Below, piece after piece: positions 7,184-15,644 of a DNA stretch of 15,644 bases (position 1 is the first letter of the stretch; the number at the start of each line of letters is the position of its first letter). This stretch comes from Pigoraptor vietnamica. Taxonomy: Eukaryota; Opisthokonta; Filasterea. The position numbers were made by a program, and so were the translations under genes. The notes under the pieces are model-generated. The model did no database searches, was not told where the DNA came from, and saw nothing but the letters and a program-made list of their open reading frames with translations. Location of the stretch: positions 1-15,644 of the forward strand of contig CALSCQ010002438.1 of NCBI GenBank assembly GCA_943704525.1, read 5' to 3'.

Positions 7184-10100
7184 ATGGCGGCGGCCCTTCT
7201 GACGGCTTTTCAGCCGTTGGACGATCTGTCGAAGGCGTGCGACGCGGCGGTGGAGATTAAGGCTGCCGTCGAACAACACCGGCGCGTGCGCAAAGGGGCG
7301 CACTGGATATTTGTCGCCGACAAGGCAAGCAAGAAGGAGGAAGCGAAGCGTGTGTTCTGCAAGTACGGTGCGCGGTTGCGAATTCCCGGGGGGACGTCGT
7401 TATCTTCGGCGTCAATGCGAGCGGCGATGCAGTCGGGTGGGACGTCGGTGACTTGCCGACGGATCACGTGAAAACTCTCTCTGAAACCCTCCGTGTCGCT
7501 CTGAAAGAGCGTTGCCATCCCGCTATCGTGCACAGGAACGTCAACAATACCAGTGAAGAGGCGACGTCGTGCCATTGCCGCGTCCATCTCGATGTCGCGC
7601 GGAATTTCGTCGTCGTCGCAGTCGCGCGCTCTATCCGGTGTATTCTGACGGATAGTTGCGCGCACAGCAGCACTTCGCGCACGCGCATCGCAGGCCGCAC
7701 TGTTGTGAGTGCCGCGGGTGGCGCTGTGCGGTCGACTGTGGGCGTGGTGCTGACGAACGCGGTTGTTGAGTACGGGTCTGGTCCCTGGATCCCGCGCGTC
7801 AAATGGGGTCCCGCAACATACGCGCTCTCGCAGGCGCCGAGTGTGCCGGAGACGGGCTGCACCGACAACAAGGAGTTTGCATGGCAGGAATCGCACTGGC
7901 TCTGGACGAAAGATGGCGTGCGCGACGAAATTCGATCCCTAGTGACGTCCTCGCTCTCGATGCTCTTGTCTGTTGGCAGGAACACGCTCCACATCGGACC
8001 GCGCGATATTGAGAGGAGGTCTGGCCGAGCCAACGGTCTGCTCTTCCGCCGCTAGACGCAAGCATGCGACGCGAGGTTGAAGCGGTCGTTGCTTCTGCCG
8101 TGTACGACGCGCTGACGGGCTACTGCATCGGCGCCCATACTGTCGGACTGTTCCCGCCCCTCTCGAACCCGAGTGCGGTGGAGATTACGCTCGTGCCGTT
8201 GCAGTTGGATGCGAACGACGTGTACAAGGACGACCACGGGGACGTGCCGTTGTGGCGGTTTGAAAGCGCGCGTGACGTTGCCGCCTTTTCGAAGTGCCTG
8301 CAGTCGTCGTATCCGCCGATCGCACTGTGGGCACCGGAGGACGCGATGACGCCGAGTGATTTCGACAGCTTGCAAGCGTGCAACTTCCTGTTTGCGGCAC
8401 CGCCGAGCCTCGGCGCCGACGACTACCAAACGCTAGTGGCCCACTACCCACCCGTCCAGTGCGTGTCCGTGGACGAGGTCGGTCGCTTCGCGGAGCTGGT
8501 CATGGTGCGGCTGTGCGTGCGCAACGAAGAGCCGGAGGCCTACGTGTCGCGCGAGCAGGTCAAGGCTGGGTTCATGGGCGAGAACGGCGTATATCGTGTC
8601 GTCGGCTGCGTGGACGCGTGGCTGCGCATGCGGGGCGCCGAGCAGTGGAATGACTTCGCCGACAGGGCTGCCACGTCGAGTCGCGTTCTTCTTGTGCACG
8701 CAAGCGCGATGAAGAGCCCGCTGATTGACGCGGTTACTGCGAAGTTCCCGGTCGCGGACTACCACTCGCTCCCTCTCGCCGGTGCCCCGGCTCTGCTGCG
8801 GACGAACCGTCCGCTTGCGGTCGTGCTCGTGCTCGGCGACGCGGCGGAGGATGAAATGGTGGCGCCGTCGAGAAGGCGTGCGAATTTTACGGGGCGCAGA
8901 AATTTGGCGGCGTGAATTTCGCGCTCATCGGGAACGGGTTCAACGGCGATTTGCTCGAGCGCACTGGGGCTTGGCGGCCAAAGGCGCACAACTTCCCAGT
9001 CCGCTTTCACCTTATACATGAGTGTGATGCGACGCTCGCCCTTCTGGCGCAGTCGCTTAATGGCGGCTCCGTCCACGCGAGCGACGGCGACGTGGTGGTG
9101 CTCGCCGAGTCGTATCTGAACGGGAAGGCGCGGTTGTCGGAACCGTCCCTTGCCCCTCTTTTAAGGCTGCCCGAGGAGAACCGCGTTGACGTGCCTCGTG
9201 AAGATCACTTGCGAGTCGTCGTTAAACTGCTGCGAGGAAAGCTGACGAAAGCGCGTGCTGCGCGCTCGATGGTTTCCGAAGTTGTCCTCTCAAGTGAATG
9301 CCCTGCGTCGGGACTTCACACTATCGTCGTGCGTGCACTCGAGGAAGTCCGCAAAGAGAGTCAGCTTCATGTGTTCTTCGAATTGAGCAGCGTTCCATCG
9401 GCCGTGCCGACGGATGGGACTGTCGTTGTGGTCGTCGATGATGCGCCTTCGGCGACGGAAATCGAGCGTCTTCGCCTTCAGTGCCGCAATGTGGCGGTTC
9501 TCGTCGTCCACCTGTGTCGTGCGCGATTTCAAGCCGACTACCGCGTGAGCCCGCTCCTCAGCGAGCACGAGTTTCGGCGCGCTATCAGCGTCTTCCGACG
9601 TGTCTTTGGGCGAGAGTGCGGCCAAGAGTCGCTCGCGGCACTCGAGGCGCTCGAGGCGGACGTCGCCAACATCGCCAAGACGGGGACGATGTCGTTCTTC
9701 CTTATTCCGCTAACGATGCGGTTGGGCTTTATCAGCCGGTCGGAAAGCTCGTCGACGCTCTGCTCTTGCGCGAAGACGGCGAGCTGTCCGAGCAAGGTCG
9801 CCTTCTCGTCGCCGTTGCCTTCGTCGAGCTGTTCGCGCCACGCTTGGGCTGGGAGACGGGTGTCTACGACGCCGTGAAGGCCAAGTTGGATGCGTTCCCG
9901 CAGCTATCGTGTGTCGTGCGGGAAGAGCCCGGCAACCCCTTTCACGAGACCGCGCACCCGCTCTTCGCCCGTCTCGTGCTTTCCCGCGCTGCGGTCGCGT
10001 AGTGTGCGGAGCCATTGCACTACGAACGGCGGCACGCTCTTCCACAGCTTTGTGCTGACTGCGGTGGAATGCCTCTATGCGGTCGACACGTCCTGCGCTG

Positions 10101-10870
10101 CGCTGAAGCAGATTCTCGTCGCGCGCAACGCATAATCGGTCCCAGACGGAAGCGAACGCGACAATGCCGCCGTCGGAAACAAGATGGAGAAATCGCCGTT
10201 TTCGCTTCTAGTTGAAGTGTTTGCTCAATGCGACCCAAGCGGGCTAGAATCGTTCCTTACCGCTCTCGCCGCCCCGCCGCTTGGCTTCTATCGCATGCCT
10301 GGCCGAGTGCGAGCGCACGTGTATCTCCTCCTTCTGCGCCTCGGGCGAAAGGGCGTCTTGGGCGAAAAGGAACCCGAATATCTGTGGACCATCGCGACGA
10401 AGATGGCGGCGAATGCGTTCGAATGGAACGTCCGGGATTCGAACCAGCTCCGCGAGGCCCTCAAGACGGGCCTTCCGAACGTAGTTCACGAAGACGTCGC
10501 CGTCGGGCACTATCTCGCTTCGTTCTACTCCAAAACGCTCCTTGATCAGTGCGGTGAAGGGAAGCCAATCGAGTGTCGCGATGCCGAAAACGCCGTGCGC
10601 GTAGTTCTCCGGATGTTGGGAGTCATTGATGGCCTGCGCACGGGGCCCAAGTTCGCGGCTGAGTACGCGTGCGGTGCGTCGACGTGCGCCGTGCGTGCGC
10701 GCCGAATCGTCGAGCTGCGGGGCATCGTCAGCGTGTGGAAGGATGTCGTGGATGCCTGCGAACACTGGCGTCAAGTAGCCGCCACTGTCCGGACGAAGGC
10801 GACGGAGCAAGTGTTTGCGGAGGATGCTTCGACGTTGCTCGAGTGGGTGAAGAGCGCAGTTCTCGACGAG
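7184..10870 (+). pseudogene. Decayed gene of about 1200 codons, function unrecognised
   Basis: A protein-like plus-strand reading is spread over several frames with no room for introns at the changes. Segments: 7184-7390 (starts MAAALLTAFQPLDD), 7390-8010 (VVIFGVNASGDAVGW; later YGSGPWIPRVKWGP and SHWLWTKDG), 8013-8865, 8868-9685 (ACEFYGAQKFGGVNFALIG), 9686-9998 (DDVVLPYSANDAVGLYQPVG) and 10000-10870, with an in-frame TAA at 10133-10135. The changes at 7387-7392 and 9682-9685 would be healed by one more G in a G run, that near 8862-8870 by one base. The change between 7930 and 8052 and that near 9985-10005 are less sharply placed. The last segment is the longest clean stretch and looks helical. 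The intact 5.4 kb of coding sequence next door argues against general base-calling error, so real decay is favoured. There is no P-loop or known motif. Parts of 7470-7640 also read acceptably on the minus strand, so that strand call is less sure. Confidence 0.7.
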
Positions 10871-10888
10871 CCCCGTTCGACCGGGGCC

Positions 10889-11192
10889 TGTCAACTTGTT
10901 CAATGCACCGTGAAGCAGGACGCAGAGCGCGCGCATCGAGCCCTCGGGCGTTTCAGCGTCCAACAGCGCAGTGACGACGTCGGTGCCCAGCGACCCTGAC
11001 CTGCTCGTTTTCCTTGCGACGAACAGGCTCACTGAGCCTCGACAACACGGTGAACGCCTCGGATGACGCCGATTCCACAGCGTCCGCAGACACCACTGCA
11101 TACAAGATGGCGAGCAGCCGCTTCAGTCCGTCCCTGTTCAGAAACCGCATTGCGCCATCCTCGCGACCGAGCGCACGAACAATCCGTTCAGC
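10889..11192 (-). pseudogene. Broken armadillo-like fragment on the opposite strand
   Basis: Read on the minus strand, 11192 to about 11000 gives a helical, domain-like sequence (EDGAMRFLNRDGLKRLLAIL, later ASSEAFTVLSRLSEP). After a one-base frame change near 10996-11003 it continues as LGTDVVTALLDAETPEG and ALCVLLHGALNKL down to about 10889. The plus-strand reading of the same bases is poor. The helix pattern, with a D-G-L/L-L pair and A-L-x-x-L endings, resembles armadillo or HEAT units, but not the MRAH type of the neighbouring scaffold gene. It has no start, stop or splice signals of its own, so I call it a gene fragment. Its orientation differs from the sequence on both sides. Confidence 0.35.
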
Positions 11193-11286
11193 GCAATGTC
11201 CAGGGTGCTCTCGTTTGGTCTCCTATTATCCCCGCGCGTTCGCGTTGCTCAACGTTTCTTGCGCCGGTCGTTACTGCCCGTCGTGT

Positions 11287-11847
11287 AGGACGGTCGTTGC
11301 CGCGGCGTGGGTGCTGCTGGCCGGTGCCGATGACGAGGGCATGCGTTGCGCAACGTCGGGCGGCCTTGCCATTCTGAGCGAATGTCCAGAGGGGTAGGCG
11401 CTCTTTGCGGAGCAGAAGCACACGCCGGTCGAGATCCTAAAGGAGGTAACGGAGGTTCGGGCGTCGTTGCCCGGCGACCGGCCCATACCAGCGCATGCCT
11501 CGGCTGACGATCGTTTCTGCTTGCCGTGGCGGGTGCGGCTTTCCAGCACCGAAGTGCACACACGAAGCGAAATCTGCTGCGCGAGGCGCCTTCGTTTGCT
11601 GACCGCTTTTTTGGACGAGCAGGTGCGTGCTCTTCTTAGCGCAGTCACTCTCAATTTCAGCAGCGACTCCGTTTGGCTTCAGGGCCGCGCCGCCTAACCC
11701 TGTGTGCTCGTGGCTACTGTAAGTGCGTACGCTGGGCTTTGAGCTGCTGACCGCCCTCCAGCAACAAGGGTGCGCGTGGCCAAAGAATGCGCAAATCAGG
11801 AGGCCCTGGAGTTCCTACAGTCGCGAGGGCTTATTACGCCGCGCTGA
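11287..11847 (+). pseudogene. Broken helical (possibly UCS/UNC-45-like armadillo) 3' fragment
   Basis: From 11287 one frame reads VVAAAWVLLAGADDEGMRCA then TSGGLAILSECPEG, meets a TAG at 11395-11397, and continues in the same frame as ALFAEQKHTPVEILKEVTEV. Further on, the same frame gives VRVAKECANQEALEFLQSRG and LITPR before a TGA at 11845-11847. The middle, about 11490-11770, is not convincing, and an intron from 11623 (CAG|GTGCGT) cannot be excluded. The ATSGGLAIL and final LQSRGLI patterns remind me of the C-terminal armadillo (UCS) region of UNC-45-type myosin chaperones. This is a weak, memory-based resemblance and needs a profile search. Confidence 0.3.
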
Positions 11848-12477
11848 TGCCCAGAACGGCTCCGGTAACTGTGAAGAAGAAGCAATACGTGTACTCTGAA
11901 TTTAGTATCGGAACTGCCAATCGTGCGAGTTGCATGCACAGAACGAAGCGGGCGGCAATGCGAAGAAGAGAGGCACACAATGTGTGGGCGCGCGCCGCTG
12001 TGTTTGCCGCGAATAAGCTTAGGTGGGGCACTCGGCTTGTAGAAGTTCCTCCGCGGCGGTAGTCCTCGAACTCCCTGCATGCACAGCTGCACCGGGGGCC
12101 GGAACGGTCATTCCCAACTTGCCCTTCGCGCCACGCGCTCAGTTGCTGCCGCTGGCCGGGCGGAGTGCCCGACCCGGTTAAGTGCACACAAGTCCAGACA
12201 CTTGTAACACGAACTCAGATATTGGAAACAAGGCCTTAATTTTCCCCATGTTCAGTTTAATGGAGTCCGATGCACCAGCCTCTGGAAAAAAGGCGTACGG
12301 CTCGCTTCTCGGCATTACATTTGTCTCTTTTCTCCATTGCCTGCGATCTTTCTTGCTGTCGTCGCGTGGCGTGTGCTCATTTGCTTGCAGCTCGGCGGGC
12401 CGTGTGGCTGAAGTGACGAGGCGCTTAAGCGTGCTCTCGTCGTTGAGGACGCACCGGCCCTTCCGTATCCGCCGAGC
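11848..12477. other. Intergenic region upstream of the ABCG gene
   Basis: No coding frame here has domain-like content. The stretch 12185-12345 is visibly more AT-rich than its surroundings, with an A run at 12285-12290 and TTAATTTTCCCC near 12236. It is the likely promoter and 5' UTR zone of the ABCG gene starting at 12478. No TATA box or repeat of note was seen. Confidence 0.5.
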
Positions 12478-15400
12478 ATGGGCACCCTACGCAGCACGTG
12501 CGTCGCGCTCGCCGCCGTGTTCGTCGCATGCGTCCTACTCTCTTCGCTGCCCTCGTGCAGTGCGCAGACGACGAATGGATGGCCGAATGAATTCACCGAC
12601 GTGACCCAGGCGAACGGTCTGACGCAGGCCGACCTCGACCGCGCTTCCTCCTCGCTGAACCTTGCCCCTCTCGGTCCCAACAACGACTGCGGCTTTGGGC
12701 AGTTCGAGCGAAACTACGCGGCGTTCAACGATTGCGTGACGGTGGTCATAACGACGAACCCGTGCCCGACAAAGTACTTTGTGGCATCCATGACGGGGCC
12801 CACGTGCGTCTGCTACGAGTGTCGCACCGAGTTTGCGGCGGTGATGACCTCCTACAACGCCATGCTAAACGCGCCCAATTTCTGCTACGAGCACTTGGCG
12901 CTCGTCAACATCACGGTCCTTCAGCTGTCGCAGTCCATGATTAACGGCATGCGCCTGTACACGTGCTTGCTGGGCGCATCTTTGTGCGATGCGGGTGGGT
13001 CAAACTCGGCGGCTGCTTGCGCGCTCGGTGTGGTTGCGGCGGACTCGTACCTCTCGGCGCCGGGACTCGGGACGGTCGCCTCGTGCCGTGCGGCGATGCA
13101 GACGAGCTGCACGATTGACCCAAGCCAACCGTTCTGCGTGGTACGTTGTTGTGTGCGTTGCGTGCGTGCTTGTGTATATTGCGCGCCATGTGTCTTTGTG
13201 CATGTGTTGTGCGTGTGTGTGTATGCGTGTGCGTGTGTGTGTGTGCATGTTGTTGTTGTTGTTGTGCGTGTTGGGCTCCGGGAACGTGTGCGTGTGTGTG
13301 TGTGCATGTTGTTGTTGTTGTTGTGCGTGTTGGGCTCCGGGAACGCACATGTACGTCCGTGCATGCGCTTTGACCGTACCTACTTTCTCTCACTTGCCGC
13401 AGTGCGATCTCTATGGAGGCGTGTGTTTATTGCGGATCTACACCGGCGACTCGCGCGATCAATTGGCGCTCATCAATATTATGGGCATCAAGAACATCAC
13501 AGTCACTAATGGCACGACGCACGTTTTTGTGCCGATAACTGAGGTGTGTGCATGTCTTTCTTCGCAAAATTACGCTGCTAAAATAGCTCTGTTCCTGGAG
13601 AGGACACGCACGCGCACACACACACACACACACACACATTCTCACACACTCACACATACATACACGTGCGCGCGATGTAACTGCCTTACGTTTGTTAGAC
13701 CCCCTTCCCCCTCTTCTACCACCACGCGTATCCGGGTTCTCACTCACTTCCCTTCTCGCCCACGCCCTTCCAGATGATGTGCGCGCCGACAACCGTGTAC
13801 GGACTCGTCTCGCAAGTCCTCTTTAACGCGTCGTCGACCGTCGAAATCTTCCCGTACGGCACCTACGACGCGAACGGGAACTTGTACGCGGGCGCCAAAC
13901 CCGTCAATCTCGTCCCCGCCCACCCTGAATGGCGGTCTGCGCCTGTCCTATGGGCAGTGCAGTCGTGCGCCCTCGTCAACAACACGCCGACGCTCTTGAA
14001 CGACTCGCCCGTGAGCAAAGTCGGCACTCTCACGCGGTGCAAGCCGGGTGGGTGCGCGTGCTGTACGATCGAGCGCGCCGTCACGCACGCGCTTGACTGG
14101 TGCCAATAGACACAAGCGCGTGCTGTAACTGTCCACGTGCGGGGCGGCAGAATGTTTGCGACTGGCCGTTGTGTGACTTCATGTTGTTGGAGCGTGTGCA
14201 CGCTCTCGGTTGTCTCTGCGACTCGTCTCACGTTCGCGCCGCTTCCACGCAGGCATGTTTTGTCCCATTATGTACAACCACACCGCATTTGTTAACGTGT
14301 GTCCGTCGCGTTACTACTGCCCCGTGCCTACCGATGTGCCAATTCCCTGTCCCGAGGGTCACTTTTGCCCGTACGGGATGGACGCCCCGCTGAGTAAGTG
14401 GTTTTTCGTCTTGCTGGGTCCGTGACGTCATGCACCTATCTCCTCCTCGTTTGCACTCTATAGATAATTTGAACGCACAGTTCATGACACACTCGTCGCC
14501 ACTGCCGTTGACACGCAAACGCCACGCACATACACACACGCGCGAACACACATGTGTGAACATATATATTGCACGCCTTGCGTGCGCTCGCTCACCTTGG
14601 CACTTCGCCTATTGGCACACGCCCGCACAGACAATTGACCCGTCCTGCGTGCTGCAGAGTGCGAGGTGCTGGCAGACTGCCCAGCGCAAACGAACCTCCG
14701 CCGCCAGTGGGCCGGCATCGTGGCGATGGTGGTGTGCACCGCGTTCATTGTGCTCGCTTACATCGCGTACGAGATCGTCGAATCGCGCCGCTTCGAGCAC
14801 TTGCAAGCCGCCAGCAGCGCAGGCCCGCGCAAAGCAAAGATCGGCCTCAATGCGCTGGGCGACGCATCGGCTGGAGAGGACTCTCGGTCCGGTGCGTGCG
14901 GAAGGGCGCGTGCACACGTGCGCGCATGTTTTTACACACATGTGCCATTCTGTATGTTCTCTTATTCACTCGCAACGCGCGCGCGTCCGTCCGCGATCGG
15001 ACTTGCATGTTTGCAGAAATACCTCCGCCGGAGATGCAAATTTCGATCGAATTCCGCGACATAGGGGTCGTACTGCCCGGCGCGCGCGCAGTGCCTATTT
15101 TTGGGAAGGCGTCGGAGGGCAAGTGCATCATGCGAGGTGTCACGGGACAGTTTGCGTGCGGCAGGGTGGGTGTGCGCTTCTTGGTGCTTGGGTGTGGGGG
15201 TGGCAGATATTATGCTTGTGGTCGTTGTGAATTGCCTCGAGCTTGTTCGAATTGGTGTGGCTTGAGGCCGCGTCCTCTTTTCCCTAATCCTCTGTGAGTC
15301 GACGGGGTTTCAAGCCCTATGACTGCCGAGTACAGTCGTTTCCCTGTGTTGTCTGTACTTCGAGCTCTCTCCGTTTTCTCCCTGCGAGGGGTCGGCTGCA

Positions 15401-15486
15401 TGCACGCAAATGAACTGACAAGTCCCCTTTCTCTGCGTACTCCGTTTCGATGTGCATTCAGACTGCGGCAATCATGGGACCCTCGG
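12478..15486 (+). CDS. ABCG-class half-transporter with secreted Cys-rich N-terminal domain, 3' end beyond window
   Basis: Seven exons: 12478-13140, 13403-13543, 13774-14047, 14253-14393, 14658-14891, 15017-15165 and 15462-15486, together 542 codons plus one base. Donors are GTACGT, GTGTGT, GTGGGT, GTAAGT, GTGCGT, GTGGGT and GTGAGT; acceptors end in CAG; intron phases are 0,0,1,1,1,0,1. The protein starts with a signal peptide (MGTLRSTCVALAAVFVACVL, cleavage near SCSA-Q at 29-30). A Cys-rich, probably glycosylated extracellular domain follows (sites NIT, NGT, NAS, NNT, NHT), ending in the CPxGxFCP-type motif CPEGHFCPYG. Next come a further Cys pair, one membrane helix (about 424-447) and the cytoplasmic lead-in ISIEFRDIGVVLPG. 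Finally GVTGQFACGR and TAAIMGPSG begin the nucleotide-binding domain at Walker A. This order matches plant ABCG24/ABCG28-type and similar protist White-Brown transporters, which export lipids or other hydrophobic compounds; the substrate cannot be told. The ABC signature, Walker B and the remaining helices lie beyond the window. Confidence 0.9.
13228..13345 (+). repeat. Perfect 59-bp tandem duplication in ABCG intron 1
   Basis: Copies 13228-13286 and 13287-13345 are identical. Each holds a GT run, GCATG, (TTG)5 and the unique tail TTGGGCTCCGGGAACG. The pair lies inside the 262-nt first intron (13141-13402) and accounts for nearly half of it. Perfect identity, including the non-repetitive tail, points to a recent duplication or one kept alike by conversion. 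Confidence 0.95.
13615..13638 (+). repeat. (CA)12 microsatellite in ABCG intron 2
   Basis: Twelve CA units in the 230-nt second intron (13544-13773), followed by further CACA and CATA words up to about 13667. A pyrimidine-rich stretch then leads to the acceptor CCTTCCAG at 13766-13773. Confidence 0.9.
14394..14657 (+). other. ABCG intron 4 with CRE palindrome and CA/TATA-rich segment
   Basis: A 264-nt intron from CTGA|GTAAGT to GCTGCAG|AG, phase 1, splicing an A onto AG to give Lys. It contains a perfect TGACGTCA (14423-14430), short CACA runs around 14530-14550 and TATATAT near 14563-14570. The reading on both sides (the Cys-rich motif before, CEVLADCPAQ after) supports the splice. Confidence 0.8.
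15166..15461 (+). other. ABCG intron 6
   Basis: A 296-nt intron from GGCAGG|GTGGGT to GCATTCAG|ACTGCG, phase 0, the longest complete intron in the window. It joins GVTGQFACGR to TAAIMGPSG, the expected order of an ABCG nucleotide-binding domain start. No repeat or coding content was seen in it. Confidence 0.85.
15462..15486 (+). other. 25-nt micro-exon coding the first half of Walker A
   Basis: Bounded by CATTCAG and |GTGAGT, this exon codes TAAIMGPS plus the first base of the next Gly codon. The Walker A consensus G-P-S-G-x-G-K-(S/T) is therefore interrupted by an intron directly after the TCG codon, and the catalytic Lys lies outside the window. Confidence 0.8.
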
Positions 15487-15531
15487 GTGAGTTGGCTTTT
15501 TTCTCGTTGCGAAATTAAAACTCATTTCTAC

Positions 15532-15644
<113 letters not shown>

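Noticed and set aside
7464-8033. Minus-strand open frames over 7464-8033 as real genes.
   Set aside because: One short part reads acceptably, but the plus strand gives a better hydrophobic pattern (VVIFGVNASGDAVGW, SHWLWTKDG) and links to the segments before and after. Uncertainty is noted in the pseudogene entry.
7184-10135. Programmed ribosomal frameshifting to explain the split frames.
   Set aside because: At least five shifts would be needed in both directions, without a shared slippery sequence and mostly not at stop codons.
10430-10450. GGGATTCGAACC, a T-arm-like word on the minus strand.
   Set aside because: The stem pairs poorly, no other tRNA arm is present, and it lies in well-supported plus-strand coding sequence (WNVRDSNQL).
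10869-10888. GTTCGACC between GCCCC and GGGGC as a tRNA T-arm.
   Set aside because: The loop is 6 nt with the best pairing, and no acceptor stem, D-arm or anticodon arm fits the flanking 60 nt.
11787-12062. A 91-codon plus-strand frame as a small gene.
   Set aside because: The content is Arg/Ala-rich without any motif. It overlaps the end of the broken fragment in another frame and has no supporting splice or promoter signal.

Overview
The window is nuclear DNA of a GC-rich, probably single-celled eukaryote (a protist; the lineage cannot be named from the sequence alone). The evidence is spliceosomal GT-AG introns of about 95-300 nt, GC-rich third codon positions, many CA/GT microsatellites, secreted or membrane proteins with eukaryotic signal peptides, and domain types (SH3, EF-hand, armadillo, ABCG) joined in eukaryotic fashion. 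There is no operon structure, ribosome-binding site, CRISPR array, insertion sequence or recognisable RNA gene. The window is bounded by low-complexity DNA on both sides: (CA)n at 1-109 and a T tract at 15533-15644.

Layout. (1) 125-352, minus: the first exon of a predicted secreted protein, whose first intron runs into the CA repeat at the window edge. (2) 1066-6861, minus: one large four-exon gene for a protein of about 1810 residues. In order it has an unrecognised helical N-terminus, an 18-repeat pentapeptide beta-helix, a coiled coil, an SH3 domain, a degenerate EF-hand module, a long Pro/Ala/Ser linker, a second copy of the module with a textbook Ca2+ loop, and 15 armadillo repeats. Three phase-0 introns with clean splice sites join the pieces. 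(3) 6862-7183: a divergent intergenic region with a cluster of bZIP-type sites. (4) 7184-10870, plus: a decayed gene of about 1200 codons, broken by at least five frameshifts and a nonsense codon. (5) 10889-11192 (minus) and 11287-11847 (plus): broken fragments that read as helical, armadillo-like protein on alternating strands, suggesting rearrangement. (6) 11848-12477: no gene seen. (7) 12478 to the window end, plus: the 5' part of an ABCG-class half-transporter with signal peptide, cysteine-rich extracellular domain, one early membrane helix and the start of the nucleotide-binding domain. Seven exons are visible, and the last is a 25-nt micro-exon that stops inside the Walker A motif.

The genes do not form an obvious pathway. 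The most interesting object is the large scaffold-like protein: its domain combination is unfamiliar to me and it contains an internal duplication of a module in which one copy kept and one lost the Ca2+ ligands. The long decayed gene beside it, with strand-switched fragments, is the second point of interest. All splice models are read from sequence signals and reading-frame continuity; none has been checked against transcripts.
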